64,000 bases of DNA from Acytostelium subglobosum LB1 (Eukaryota; Evosea; Eumycetozoa; Acytosteliales; Acytosteliaceae): assembly GCF_000787575.1 (NCBI RefSeq), contig NW_012236530.1, forward strand, positions 564,734-628,733. Direction: 5' to 3'. A program made the position numbers and the translations under genes. The first letter of the stretch is position 1, and each line of letters begins with the position of its first letter. Under the pieces are notes generated by a model. That model saw nothing but the letters and a program-made list of their open reading frames with translations. It ran no database searches and was not told the DNA's origin. Shown here one piece after another: positions 1 through 11,900 of the stretch.

Positions 1-1622
1 GACATTGGAGTGCGATAGGACTTAAGGTCGCCATCCAACTTCTTCCTCTGTCTAGTGATTGCCTCGAGGAAATCAATCATCTTTGTCCTAAAGTATATCG
101 ATTCTTGATTGGTAGTCTTTAGTGACTCATTATAGTTCTCTATGATTAGGCTGATTTGATTGTTGATAAGTTGTTCCTATTGTATTGGGTGAGGGAGTGA
201 GTGAGTCGACTATGATTGAGTGAGCGGCAGGTGCGCTGGATGGATGGTTACTTACTTGTTTGTTTGATACAATGTATATTACAGGATTAAGAGAGTGATC
301 ATTAGATTGATTGACATGATCGGCGAAGTAGGGGATATATTTACTATTGATGGAGAAGACGTTAGTAAATGTCCAGTCGCGAATGGTTACACGGAAACAC
401 GCGGAAACAAATAAAGAAGCGATACTTACACAAATATCTTTGGCTCGTTGGAGAAGAAGGTATGAGATGATGTCTTGAGTGATAGTTGATCGACATTGCC
501 TATCTCCATCTTGGCGAGGGTGTAGGCGGCTGTGCTTTGGAGATGCTTGAAGAAACGATGTCGCAATGATTCGATGGTGTCCAACTCGACGCTGTACACA
601 CTGTAGTGAAGCTCACCAGAGAGGTTGAGTGTGATTGGATACTGCTTGGTCTGCGCGACCAACGCAGTGAGGTCAGGTGACAATGCAGCCTTGTTGGCAA
701 TCTCGGGCAAGTTGGGCGTCGACTTGGACATCAACTTTGGCGTGGACTGATGACGTATCAGCATTGACTTGCTGGTGCCCGTCATTGCCTGCACTGGAGT
801 CTTTGATCGCGGGTCGGTCGTGGTCGCGGGTGGTGCGGGCTCATCGATCTCGTGATCGCTGGGGTTGTTGCACTTGAAGGCCACGTGGATGTTCTTGATG
901 ATGTCGCGCACCTTGAAATCCTTGCTGCCCTCGGCCTCGAGCCTGGCGACCAATGCATCAGTCTCCTTCTTGCTGGTGGTCTTCTGTTTCTCTGCCACCT
1001 GTTGCTGCATCGCCACGATCTTTGTCTCCATGTCGCTAATCAGATTGAGTAGATGCTCCTCCTTGTTGGCGGCCGAGTGGAACAGGTCGTGAATGTTCTT
1101 CTGCAGCGTTGCCGCCTGCTGCTGAATCTCGCGCATCTCTCGCAGATGTGGGTTTGACTGGGCGGGCATTGGCGCAAACATCATGTCCTTGTTGAGACGT
1201 GTGTTGGGCTGGGCCAAACCGCAGCGAGTGGACCACTCGTCGATGTAATTCATACGCGTCGTCTCTGTCTGCAACATATCGGCAAAGTCCTTACGACCGC
1301 GTTCGATCAAACTATCAGCGGCACGTTTCTCCAACTCCTCAGTCTTTGCCCTTGTCGTACTCTTCTGTCTATCCAACACATCCAACTCCTTATCACGTTT
1401 ATAAACGTCGACCATCACTGTATAATACAATCTTGTAGCATTCTTCTTTATATCCTCTGATCTTCTCTCCAACTTGATTCTACGTTCATTATTATGTGGT
1501 TGAGATTGTATTTGAGCTTGTGTCTGAGTTTGTGTTGTTTGAGTTTGAGTTTGTGTTTGGGTTTGAGGTGTTGCAGATCTGTCTGGAAGCATGTGTTTTG
1601 TTGGGCCTCCAATAAAAGACAT
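1..1622 (-). CDS. Coiled-coil protein of unknown function (3' end outside window)
   Basis: I do not recognise the family. Model on the minus strand: exons 1622..430, 343..256 and 176..<1. The single open frame ends at a TAA that sits inside a GTAAGT donor, and the 88-bp middle exon is open and phase-compatible (donor GTAAGT, acceptors AATAG), so splicing is well supported. The N-terminus starts with ATG at 1622 and carries a Gln/Thr-rich run (residues about 18-42), followed by basic and charged helices. A coiled coil covers roughly residues 160-225. A more compact C-terminal region beyond residue 330 runs into exons 2 and 3 (sequence such as KYIPYFADHV and IIENYNESLK). There are no signal peptide or membrane segments in the visible part. 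It is probably a cytoskeletal or scaffold protein, but that is a guess. The gene is cut by the window edge. Confidence 0.7.
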
Positions 1623-2061
1623 ATCTTATATCTCTAATAATAAATAAATATATATATAAAGTTGAGTGTGAATAAGTATGAATGAGAATGAATGATTGAG
1701 AAGACAAGTTCTTTGGAATGGTCGTGAGCCTGCCCTTCCCTACCCCTCGTGATTCGCAATGCAATCAAAACTTTCGGAGACTCCAAAATTATTTGATTTG
1801 CGTTGTGGATCACCCTTTTGAAATGATCTGATTGTTTGTTTGTGGAGCTAAGAAAACGAATGATTAGTGTGTGTGTTTGATTGATTTGGGGTTGTGTGTT
1901 CCCAATCCAACCGAATCAGCAATCAGATAATAATGGAAGGTAGGAAGAGGGAACAAGCAATTAATTGGACCATTCTTGCGACCATGCCACATGACACATC
2001 ACATCACACATCACATGGCACATGACACTTGATCAAGCTAACTGATGCGTTATTATTATTA
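1623..2061. other. Intergenic: upstream of coiled-coil gene / downstream of SDR gene
   Basis: AT-rich spacer between two minus-strand genes. It holds the promoter of the coiled-coil gene (short TATA-like and T-rich runs around 1640-1665) and the 3' flank of the sepiapterin reductase-like gene. There is a small (CACAT)n-like stretch at about 1990-2025. I see no gene. Confidence 0.5.
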
Positions 2062-3203
2062 TTATGAGGATGTGGCAGCAGCAGCGGCGGCGGCAGCAGC
2101 ACGGGCCTTGGACACTTCGCCATAGGCCAGATGTACACCTGAGGTGTAGGTGTTCTCAAGCATCACATCCAACATTAGACCGGCTGACTGATTGACGTTA
2201 ACCAATTGGTTGTTTGTGTAGAGGTCGGTGAACATCTTCTTGGACTCCTCATCCACTGATTGTGTTCTAATGGTGACCTGCATGTCAGTGTCCATGGGAC
2301 CTGGTGACCAACTGAATGCCTTGATGTTGTTTGTTGATTTCTGTAACAATTGTGATTGATTGATTGGAATGGATTAGTTTGGGTTAGTGATGGGTCGATG
2401 GGACTAGACATGGCGCGTCAATGGACATAACATTACATTCTCCTCAGCAATGACAGAGGTCAACATGTGGCGACTAAGTTATGATAATGATGATGATGTT
2501 AGTGTGTGGCCAATCCAACAATGTAGCGTGGATGTACTTACGCTGCCTTTCCACTGCAGTATACACCCCAGGATGAGAGTGGACGAACAGCAGCACCTGA
2601 TGAGACGTTGATCAGAGTGATGTCGGTGGCAGCGACAGTCTTGAACTTGGCAAGGAACAACGATGATGTTACAATGGTCGACGTGACATTAGTAGTAATG
2701 TCATTGGCGATTGATTGGAAGTCCTTGAAGCTGGATATTGGTAGTCTTGTTAGTATCTCGCTCAACAAGCAGGGATGGCAATCCAACAACATACTTCTCA
2801 GTGAACTCAATCGAACCAAGTGAACCATGATTGTTGATCAAAAGGTATCTCTGGTATCCTGATGTTGTTGTGTCAACCTAAAACGATATCATAATCGATT
2901 GATTAACATGTGATCACTCACTCATTCGGTCACTCACACTTCACTCAAACATACCTGATCTATCGATTGCTTGAATGATTGCTCGAGAGTTGAGATGTCA
3001 CCAAAGTCACATGTGACCAAGCTGACTTTGGAGTCGGCTCTGATCTGCTTGATGATGGTCTCAGTCGATTGCAATCCCTCTCTTGATCTAGCGTACAATA
3101 CAAAGTCAATGGAAGGAATGCGCTTGGCAAGCTCCTGACAAATTGCAACACCAAATCCCTTTGATGCTCCTGTTACCAATGCTAGTGTCTTCAATTGTGA
3201 CAT
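2062..3203 (-). CDS. Sepiapterin reductase-like short-chain dehydrogenase
   Basis: Five-exon SDR of 278 aa: 3203..2955, 2877..2795, 2730..2542, 2473..2437, 2340..2062; all phases join. The N-terminus has the Rossmann dinucleotide-binding motif TGASKGFG, the form typical of sepiapterin reductases. Exon 2 gives LINNHGSLG, the position of the classical NAG motif. Exon 3 gives LINVSSG and then SSWGVYCSGKAA, holding the catalytic Ser and the YxxxK pair. The spliced junction of exons 3-4 restores GKAARHML, and exon 5 starts with SPGPMDTDM, also as in sepiapterin reductase. In that family NADPH reduces 6-pyruvoyl tetrahydropterin in the cytosol, the last step to tetrahydrobiopterin. A related benzil/carbonyl reductase activity cannot be excluded. 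The C-terminus ends in an Ala run. The ATG at 3203 is chosen because the upstream in-frame codons have no ATG. Confidence 0.85.
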
Positions 3204-3387
3204 CTTATTATCTATCTCTATATTATGTGTTTGAATAAGCAATTAATGTTTGCCCTGATTGATCAATCATTCCCAAAATATCCAGGTCCTCCAAAGGACC
3301 TCACACGGGACCACAGACAGAGGTCCACGGAGGTCGTGACGCCAAAGTAGGACGAAACATCAAACTGATCTTCTGATCTTATCTACA

Positions 3388-4563
3388 CTACATCTTCCAT
3401 ATTTTAATCGTTGGATCTTTGTCGATTGAACCAGAGGCTATGATGTTCTCTGTTGGGTGACATGCGATCGCAAGGACAGTATCGGTGTGGCCTTCGAGTC
3501 GCTGGAGAACCTCCTTGCTCTGTAGGTCCCACAAGTAGATGGCATTGTCCTCCGAGCCAGACACCACCCAACGTCCACTACAGAACGCTGAGAACAAGCA
3601 GTACTTCTGGTTGATGTGGCCTTCGTAGGTCTTCATCACCTTGTTATCACTATAGTTCCACAGTCGCAGTTTAGAGTCCAAAGTGCCCGCCAGCACATAC
3701 TTCCCATTAGGTGAGAAGCTACAATATGATACTATTGGTGGCTTATTACTCTCGATCAACAATGTGAACAATATCTTTGCTGTTGATGTATCCCAAATAC
3801 GACTGGAGTGATGAATGTGATGTATGTGTTAGTCAATGAATGAATGAACGTTGGGATGATGATATTTACATTGATCCATCATGACTACTTGTGACTAGTA
3901 CAGTACCATCGCGGTTAAATTGCACTGATGAGACGGTCTCTGAGTGCGCCTGTATCGTCTTTAGTATCTTGCCCGTCTTGACATCCCATAGTATGACGTC
4001 TTCATCGAATGATCCACTGGCAATCATGTTGGCCTGTGGACTAAAGGTGCAACAGAACACATAGTTCTTGTGACCCTTGAGCACCTTGAGTTGTTCGCCT
4101 GTCTCGCTATCCCATATTCCCACTGTCTTGTCATCTGAAGCCGTACAAATGTACTTTGAATCCGGTGACCAACTTGCATCCGACAGTCCAAGCTTATGTC
4201 CCGTCAGTGATCTCAAGAATACAAATCCATTATTAACATCCCATATCTTTGCTATTCCATCGGCAGCTATATCGTTCATTCATTCATCCATTGGCGAGTG
4301 TTAGTTCATTCATTCATTCATTCATTCATTCAATCTCTCTCCCTCTCTCAATCTCCTAACATACATGCACTTAACAACCATCTACCATTGGGAGAGAACT
4401 TTACACATGATATCGATTTGGTATGTCCTTGTATAGTATATTTCAGCTTAAAGTCTGGCTTTGTAGCCTTTGTCTTTGATTGAAATGTTGAGGATGTTGA
4501 TGATGATGACCCTGTTGCCTCCTCAACATTATTCATTATAGTATCTTCTTTTGTCTGTTCCAT
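3388..4563 (-). CDS. wdr5: WDR5-like WD40-repeat protein
   Basis: 336-aa WD40 beta-propeller in three exons (4563..4365, 4266..3870, 3802..3388). After a Ser-rich N-terminus of about 40 residues come seven repeats with the usual GH...WD spacing (for example [86 protein letters not shown]) and a C-terminal IKIWKM that closes the ring. The order and wording of the repeats match WDR5, the shared subunit of Set1/MLL histone H3K4 methyltransferase complexes. Other small WD40 proteins are possible but less likely. Intron 1 carries an (ATTC)n tract. The gene is divergent from the next one (342 bp between start codons), so the two probably share a promoter region. Confidence 0.85.
4304..4334. repeat. 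(ATTC)n microsatellite in WDR5 intron 1
   Basis: About seven tandem ATTC units, inside the first intron of the WDR5-like gene. It is a clear example of the tetranucleotide tracts that fill many introns in this window. Confidence 0.85.
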
Positions 4564-4905
4564 TGTACTTAGGAGTGTTCACCTTTATCTCTAACTCTAA
4601 CTCTATCTCTATCTCTCTAACACTTTATCTCTTTAATTAACACACACAATGTTCTTGTTTCTTGCAAAAAACACCGTTTGGTTGGTCTTTCCTTGTTTGA
4701 GCGCGAATTGAAACTGAACACCCTCTACCCTTTTGGAATTGGTTTGAACTTCATTGACTTCTCTAATTGGTCATTCACCTTTTATATTTATTCCAATGAT
4801 TTATAAATATTGGTCATTCATCATTATCAATGTTATTATAATTACATGATAATAATTTATCATCAATCAAATAATAATAAATGTTATCAAATATAGAATA
4901 ATAAT
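4564..4905. promoter_or_regulatory. Divergent promoter region
   Basis: This 342-bp spacer lies between the start codons of the WDR5-like gene (minus) and the myristoylated-protein gene (plus). It is strongly AT-rich, with A/T runs at about 4790-4905 and a (CTCTAA/CTATCT)-type pyrimidine run at 4585-4640 next to the WDR5 start. No specific factor site is recognised. Confidence 0.5.
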
Positions 4906-5936
4906 ATGGGTAATTCTAATTCTAATTTAAAGAAATGTAAGTTATAAATGAATATTTATATTATATTCATATTAATATTAATTCATTATTATTATAACTA
5001 GTTACTTTGGATATTAAGATAACAAAGTTAGATACGCATTTACATAAGGATGAGAAGTTATATTTGTTTAAAGTATTACATTACTTTTCCAATATCCCAG
5101 AAGTCACTGGATTAATTGATCATATTCCTGATTTGCTGTTCAATATACCTGATCAAGATATACATGAAGTATATAAGAATGATGATTATTCCCCTGACTA
5201 CATATTTAAAAGATCATTTTATGTTGGTAACTTCAAATTATTAGCCACTTGGTTAGAGACTAAGTATGTTACCGCTCAGGACTTTGGTCCCATCTGCGAG
5301 TTGAAGTGGGGACATGATGGAGGCGGACCAAGTGTTGGAGTCGCCGCAGGAAGTGAGCTCATCACTCCATCATATCCAAAGTTACATCAAGAACAAGTAG
5401 CACGTAGACCTCAGGCCCAGGTCGATTTAGTCAATGCCAGACAACATCTAATGTTGGCAATCCAACTTATGGCACCAGCGGTCAACACTCAACTGAATGT
5501 TGCTCATGTCCTAATGATACAATTCGCCTTCAACACAATTGTAGCGACCTATGCCAACATACAACAAGCAACAGAGACGGCTAGAGCCACGTTGAGGTCC
5601 GCCATGCAGGCCTTGGATAATGCAAAGTTGAACTGGGGTGTCAGGTCCGTCGAGTTACTACTCGAAGCCAAACGACTTCTATGCGGTAGTGGTAGTCATA
5701 GTGGTAGTCATCATAGTGGAGGTAATCATGTTCGTAGTCCATCAGAGTGTACACAAGACAAGTCCTCCTCTTCTTCTTCATCATCTTCTTCTTCTCCTCC
5801 ATCTCCTCCACTACCTCCACCACCACCACCTCCTCCAACTAGTCAAGATACTCCAACTCCTGCAGCTACTACAACAATACCACCTAGACAAGAAGATGAT
5901 CATAAAGGACCAAGTAGTGATAATGAATCAGAATGA
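4906..5936 (+). CDS. Probable N-myristoylated protein with Ser/Pro-rich tail, unknown function
   Basis: Two-exon gene, 4906..4936 and 5002..5936, 321 aa. The first exon is only 31 bp and encodes MGNSNSNLKK plus one base; the donor GTAAGT and acceptor AACTAG join in frame. MGxxxS at the extreme N-terminus is the classic N-myristoyltransferase signal, so the protein is likely membrane-tethered. Residues about 12-110 form a mixed alpha/beta region that I do not recognise. Residues 140-235 are Ala-rich and helical (INxxQxATETARATLRSAMQ-like). The tail (about 236-321) is low complexity: Gly/Ser/His, a run of about 15 Ser, poly-Pro, Thr/Pro, then acidic. The poly-Pro segment could bind SH3 or profilin-type partners. 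Starting at the later in-frame ATG would lose the myristoyl signal, and the upstream exon fits better. No family is assigned. Confidence 0.75.
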
Positions 5937-6402
5937 CCTTAATTAATAAATATAAATACAACTTAAGTTATATATCATTATTGAATGAATGGATGGATGG
6001 ACCGATCTGAGTGCGTTGTCAATGGACATGGTGAGAACACCCCTTCGAACACATTCACACACAACACCCCACCCCAAACAAACACTTATCACACTTGGCA
6101 ACAACACATACTTGCTTGACTTCTTCTCCTGCTCACGAGTATTAGTTCTCAACAACAACAGCTAGATATTTACGACAGTGAGAGAGAGATAGATATACAT
6201 ACATACATACATACATAACAGTAACATATTCCTCATAAATATAAAAACAAACATTAGTAAACTAACTATAGTTAGTTAGAGGAGATTCTAGAACATTCAT
6301 TAGAGAGAGACTAGACTCTAGAGACACAGTGTGTATATATATATATATATAAGAATATTCATTTGTGTTTGGTGATGGTGATGATGAATCTCGTCCTCCA
6401 TC
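5937..6402. other. Intergenic spacer with simple repeats
   Basis: Spacer between two plus-strand genes. It contains (CATA)n at about 6200-6222 and (TA)n at about 6334-6351, and the 5' leader of the zinc-finger gene. I see no convincing ORF in it. Confidence 0.5.
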
Positions 6403-8442
6403 ATGGTGTCATTAGTAGTAGATATACCGACAAACACGACGACATCGACGTCGACGAATGATTTGTTATGCATTGGCATCTCACCAGAGATGTCAGTTGT
6501 ATCTTCATCATCAAAGTCGATGATCATCAACAATCATAATAATAATAATAACGATATAGCAACAACAACAACAACAACAACATCAACAACAATATATAAT
6601 AATAACAACAGTAACAGTTGTGGTGAGGCAATGATGGTAGGCGACTCCCCATTGACCAAGTACTTTAACAATTCGATGTTTAGTCCACCTGTACATTCTA
6701 CATCCTCTTTCATCTCATCAATCAAACATCAACAACAACAACAACAACAATCACCTCGCATCAACCTCCTCACACCACCACAACCTCCTCCCGTTCATAT
6801 CATCGAGCATGTACATGACCATGATGATGATGTTGATGTTGATGTCAATGTCATCGACGACGATGAACCGAACAACTTGTACAGAAGAACGATAGCACTC
6901 AACATATCACCGGAAAACCTGTTGCCGGTCGATGCGCCAACCGAAGGTGCCGCCTGTCCCTCGCCCTACAAGTCCTACATGGTGACGCTGGGCGTGGCTG
7001 GCAGCAGTCCCAAGCAGAGCGTGATGGTCTCCCAGGAGCAGACGGCACACGACCGCGAGACACAGGGCGACCAGTCACCCTACGACGCCGACGACGAATA
7101 TGCAGACGACAATGATGGCGACCATTCGCCCACCGCCGACAGCGCCACACAACAAAAGAGTAGCAAGCGAGAGAAACAAACAGGTGCCTGGTGTCACCAA
7201 TGCAAAGTGCTCAAGTTTGAGTATATCCAATGTCGCGCCCATGACAACGGACTACCAGCGTGCAACAAACGCTTCTGCTCCACTTGCATGACCAAGCACT
7301 ACAACAAGGAAGTAGCCTCGCTTAAGCAGCGTGTCAAGCCCTGGGTGTGTCCATTCTGCAAGCAGACATGTTCTTGCGCCGCCTGTCGAAGGAGAAGAGT
7401 ATGTATGAGTGTTGATTGAATGAATGAATGTATAACTGACTCATGTATACATTAGGGCGAGTTACCTGAGGTTGGCAGCACCAAGCCAGCAACACCTCCC
7501 CTTGGCCCAGTGAAGAATAAGATGGTTGTGAGGGGCACTAACGGCCTGAAGCAACAACATGAGGATACGGGCGTCGAAGTGGTCGGCCACACAGCAGACA
7601 AGAACATCGTGGTGATGTCAACAGGACAACATAGTATAGTGACGACACCCGCCGCATTCTACAACGTCTTCCCACCAGAGGATGCCAAACAAGAGTTCAA
7701 CGTGCTCACACCGATGTATCGTGTGATCCCCGAGGTCGACCGATCGGACGGCTATAAGAAGCTGCTACGCGCTTCCTACCGAGGCAACTGGACCGAGCGC
7801 TTCGACCTCACCAAGTACATGGAGCGTATGGATCTGGACAACATGTTGTTCGAACAAGAGATACTGCGGAGAAGGGAGGAGGAGGACCGGATCGCTGCCG
7901 AGGTGTTTGAGAGACAACAAATGGTTGTGGAGAATGGTATCCTGCACCAGAAGGATGAGTTGACGACCGATGGTGCCCCGATGACCTCAACTACTTCGAC
8001 CTTGGAGACCCCCAAATCCACGCCACTGCGCACCAGAAGATCCACTGGAGATAGCATCCCTCTCAACTTTGACATGTCCCTGTCTGCTTTGTCCCGTCGC
8101 AAGCGCAAGTCACCAAAGAAGAACGCCGGTGACCCTGAGACTGACTCCAATGGACAGCCACCCGCCGAGCTCTCCAGTGACGAGGACACCTCTGACGAAA
8201 CATATTTGAAACGACACGCTGTGCTGGCCGCCGAGGAGAAGGTGTGGTACGCAAGCTTCAACAAGAAGAAGGGACGCAAGAAGGATGCGGTCCACAAGCA
8301 ACACTCTGCGCCCTCTTCCGCTCCTCACTCGCCGTTGATCAAGGCCGCAAGCAGCCAGTCGGTGACCTCGTCGCCGAATCTCCAGGCAGTCAAGAAGATT
8401 CCTCTGCGAACCAGACTAAGAACGAGCTACCCTCCAACATAG
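6403..8442 (+). CDS. CDCA7/R1-type CXXC zinc-finger protein
   Basis: Two exons (6403..7398 and 7456..8442) give 660 aa. Residues about 263-332 form a zf-4CXXC_R1 domain: WCHQCK, then CR, CNKRFCSTCM, WVCPFCKQTCSCAACRRRR, the last Arg run lying exactly at the splice junction. This domain is the hallmark of CDCA7/CDCA7L/JPO proteins, nuclear chromatin factors that help the HELLS/LSH remodeller and DNA methylation in animals and plants. The N-terminal 170 residues are Asn/Thr/Gln-rich with an acidic Asp/Val run. After the finger lie a charged helix rich in Glu/Arg (about residues 455-500) and a basic Lys/Arg-rich Ser tail with nuclear localisation-like patches (RRKRKSPKK). The domain call is firm; the exact orthology is inferred. 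Confidence 0.85.
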
Positions 8443-8901
8443 ACGTATATCCTGGCTTCATCAACATTATCAAGTGAGTTTGGAAGCATAGTCAGGCCAA
8501 GGGCCATTGCCTATTGGCGTCATCAGCGGTCCTGCTGCCGACCAACTGTAACAGCAGCAACCACCGCCAATCGGATGAAGAATCTATCGCACCAATAGTG
8601 AGCACATCCTATTGTTACAAGCAAAAGAGCACCCATCCAAGTTGTGAGTCAGTTCATCAACTTTGGTTGGAGAGAGAGAGAGAGGGAGATAGAGAGAACG
8701 AGCATCGATCAAAGCTGTCCCATATCCATCCGGTGCCAACACCAAGGTTGGAAACCTTGTTCAATACATAGTTATTGCAATAAATACATTAATGTAACCA
8801 GCCCCAGTTATAGACACTCCTTTAGATTATGGTTTAGATATTATTAATTAATAATTCTTTATTGATTTGTTGATTAGTTGATTAGTTGATGATTGATTGA
8901 T
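8443..8901. other. Convergent 3' intergenic region
   Basis: Shared 3' flank of the zinc-finger gene (plus) and the colossin-like gene (minus). It holds a (GA)n tract near 8671-8697 and AATAAA-like signals near 8779. No gene is seen. Confidence 0.5.
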
Positions 8902-11900
8902 TCATTGGGTGATCATAGCTATTTGATTGTTGGGTTAGGATGGTTAGTATTTGAATAATGATTGATTCTCAGAGGTGTGGATAACTTACCATCATGTCCA
9001 TTCAAGATGTCCTTGTCAACGGTCACACAGTACTTTCCGTTGCTGTCAAACTTGTTGTCATTCTGTACCTTGCCAAGTTGAGTGTAGCCATTAGCTGTGA
9101 TAATGATACAGACATCCTTGGCTGGGGTGGTGGGGAGGAAGACGTAATAACCACCGCTAAGGTTGTTGGATGTAAGAGGATTGGTCACTCCATCGCCATC
9201 GGTCCTGGTCATGTTGAATGCTGCGAGCCTCTTGGTGAGGTCGAGGACTCCATCCTTAGTGGCGGTGTTGTCCCAAACATATCCTTGTAACTTGAATCTC
9301 TTCATCATGCCAAGATGAGCATTGGTGATATCTGCGTCGACAATGGTGAAGCAGTACTCTCCCTCAAAGTTGTACTTGTTGTCACCGGGCTTGTCAGTTG
9401 GCCAATAGCCTCCTGCGAGGTAGGTGGCCTTGATGCAGTAGTCTCCTGGAGGGGCATCATGGAACCAATACTCTGATGAGGGATCTGGAGTGATGGTGGC
9501 CAAAAGGAACCTGTCTGCCTTGGTGAATATCTGCATCCTCATTGGACCGAATGGTTTGTTGGTGTCGAGTTTGCCATCATACGCGGAAGTATCATCCCAA
9601 ATCTTGCCCCTAACCTGGAAAGTCGGACCCTTGATCATGGCTGAATGGAAGGGAGGGATATAATTAATAAATAATGTTATGTCAAGACAGAGTATAGACT
9701 AACTTACCATCATGAGCATCCAGGATATCCTTGTCAACAGTCAAACAGTACTTGCCAGTCAAGTCGAACTTGTTGTCATTTTGTATCTTGCCAAATTGGT
9801 AGTATCCGGCCGCCTTGGTATGGATACAAATCTTGCTGGGTTGATCAGTGGGCATGAGAACGTAGTAACCTCCTGTAGTGATGCCCGGGGTAGAAATAGG
9901 GTTGCTGCTGCCATCGGCCTCGGTCTTGGTCAAATCGAAAAGTGGAACTGGTTTGGAGGCGTCAAGCTTTCCAGTCTTGTCTGCGGTGTCATCCCAGACG
10001 GTTCCAGCGACCTTCCATCTCTTGAGCACTCCCAGATGAGCATCGGTCATGTCAGTGTTGAAGATCGTGAAGCAGTACTTTCCGTCGATATTAAACTTGT
10101 TGTCACCGGCATTGATGGTGGGCCAGTAGCCTCCGGCGGCGTAGGTCTCGGTGAGACAGTAGTCACCAGCACGCAACATTGAGAACTTGTACGAGCCCGT
10201 TGCTGACGCAATCGAATCAACCACAGTGTTGTCAGACTTCTTGGTAAGCGACATCTTGACTGGACCAAATGGCTTGGTTGTGTCTACCTTGCCATCATTC
10301 TTGGTCGTGTCATCCCAAATGTTGCCACCTACATCGATTCCTTTAACGAATGCTAGAACAATCATTGATTGATTGATTGGTCGAGTTAGTGCTACTGTAT
10401 GACGGATTAATTGAATGATTGTTACTTACCAGCATTAATCAACTTATTCTTGTCGACTGTCAAACAGGCCTTGCCATCTTTGTCAAAGTTGTTGTCATTC
10501 TGCACCAAGCCAAGTGGGAGGTATCCAGGAGCTGAAACGTAGAAACAGACAGGTGGCTTGTTGACTGGGATATAATAGAACATCGATGTTTGAACGGTAA
10601 AGTATGTCCAGACCAATGGTGTTCCATCACCATAGCTCCATGATGTATTGAATCCTGGTATCTTGGGACCAGCATCGGAAAGCTTGCCTTGTTGCACCTT
10701 CGTATCATCGAATGCACCAATGGATAGGATGAATATCTTGTTCATGCCCAGATGAGCGTCTTCAACACTGTCGGTCAACTTGAGGCAATATCTTGCGGAG
10801 TACACGCCAAACTTGTTGTCACCAGAGTTGTAGGTGGGTGCATAACCTCCGGCAGCATAAGACTCGATTATACAGTAGTCGCCAGCTTCCAAACCAAGGA
10901 ATTGATATGGTCCAGTTGCATTCTGTTCTGACACGAGAGAGTTGTCCGATGATTTGATGAGCTTCATTGAGACCGGTCCGAATGGCTTGGACTTGTCGAG
11001 CTTTCCATCAAAAGCCATGGTGTCATCCCAAATGAATCCACTGATCTTGAGGCCCTTGACAAATGCTGGAAATTGATTGATTAATTGAATAAATATGGTT
11101 AGTTGCATGAGGTGGGAGGGGGATGATTACATTAATCAGTGGATGATAATTACCGGCATACACCGTCATATCCTTGTCGACGGTCAAACAGGCCTTGCCA
11201 TTATCGTCAAAGATGTTGTCATTCAGTATCTTGCCAAGTGGGAGGTATCCAGGAGCTGAGACATAGAAACAGACAGGTGGCTTGTTGACTGGGATGTAAT
11301 AGTACATCGATGTTTGAACGGTAAAGTATGTCCAGACCAATGGTGTTCCATCACCATAGCTCCATGATGTATTGAATCCTGGTATCTTGGGACCGGCGTC
11401 GGAAAGCTTGCCTTGCTGCACCTTCGAATCATCGAATGCACCAATGGAGAAGATGTATATCTTGTTCATGCCCAGATGAGCGTCAACAACATTCTCGGTC
11501 AACTTGAGGCAATATCTAGCGGAGTAGACACCAAACTTGTTATCACCAGTGTTGTAGGTGGGTGCATAACCTCCGGCAGCATAAGACTCGATTATACAGT
11601 AGTCGCCAGCTTCCAAACCAAGGAATTGATATGGTCCAGTAGCAGTCTTTTCAGACACAAGAGAGTTGTCCGATGACTTGATGAGCTTCATTGAGACTGG
11701 TCCGAATGGCTTGGACTTGTCGAGCTTTCCATCAAAAGCCATGGTGTCATCCCAAATGAATCCACTGATCTTGAGGCCCTTGACAAATGCTAATTAATTC
11801 ATTGATTGAGGGTTAGTTATTGGAAGCGTTGGGAGGGTGTCATTGGTACTTACCAGCACCGAGGTTAATGCCATCCTTGTCAATGATCTGGCAGTGCTTG

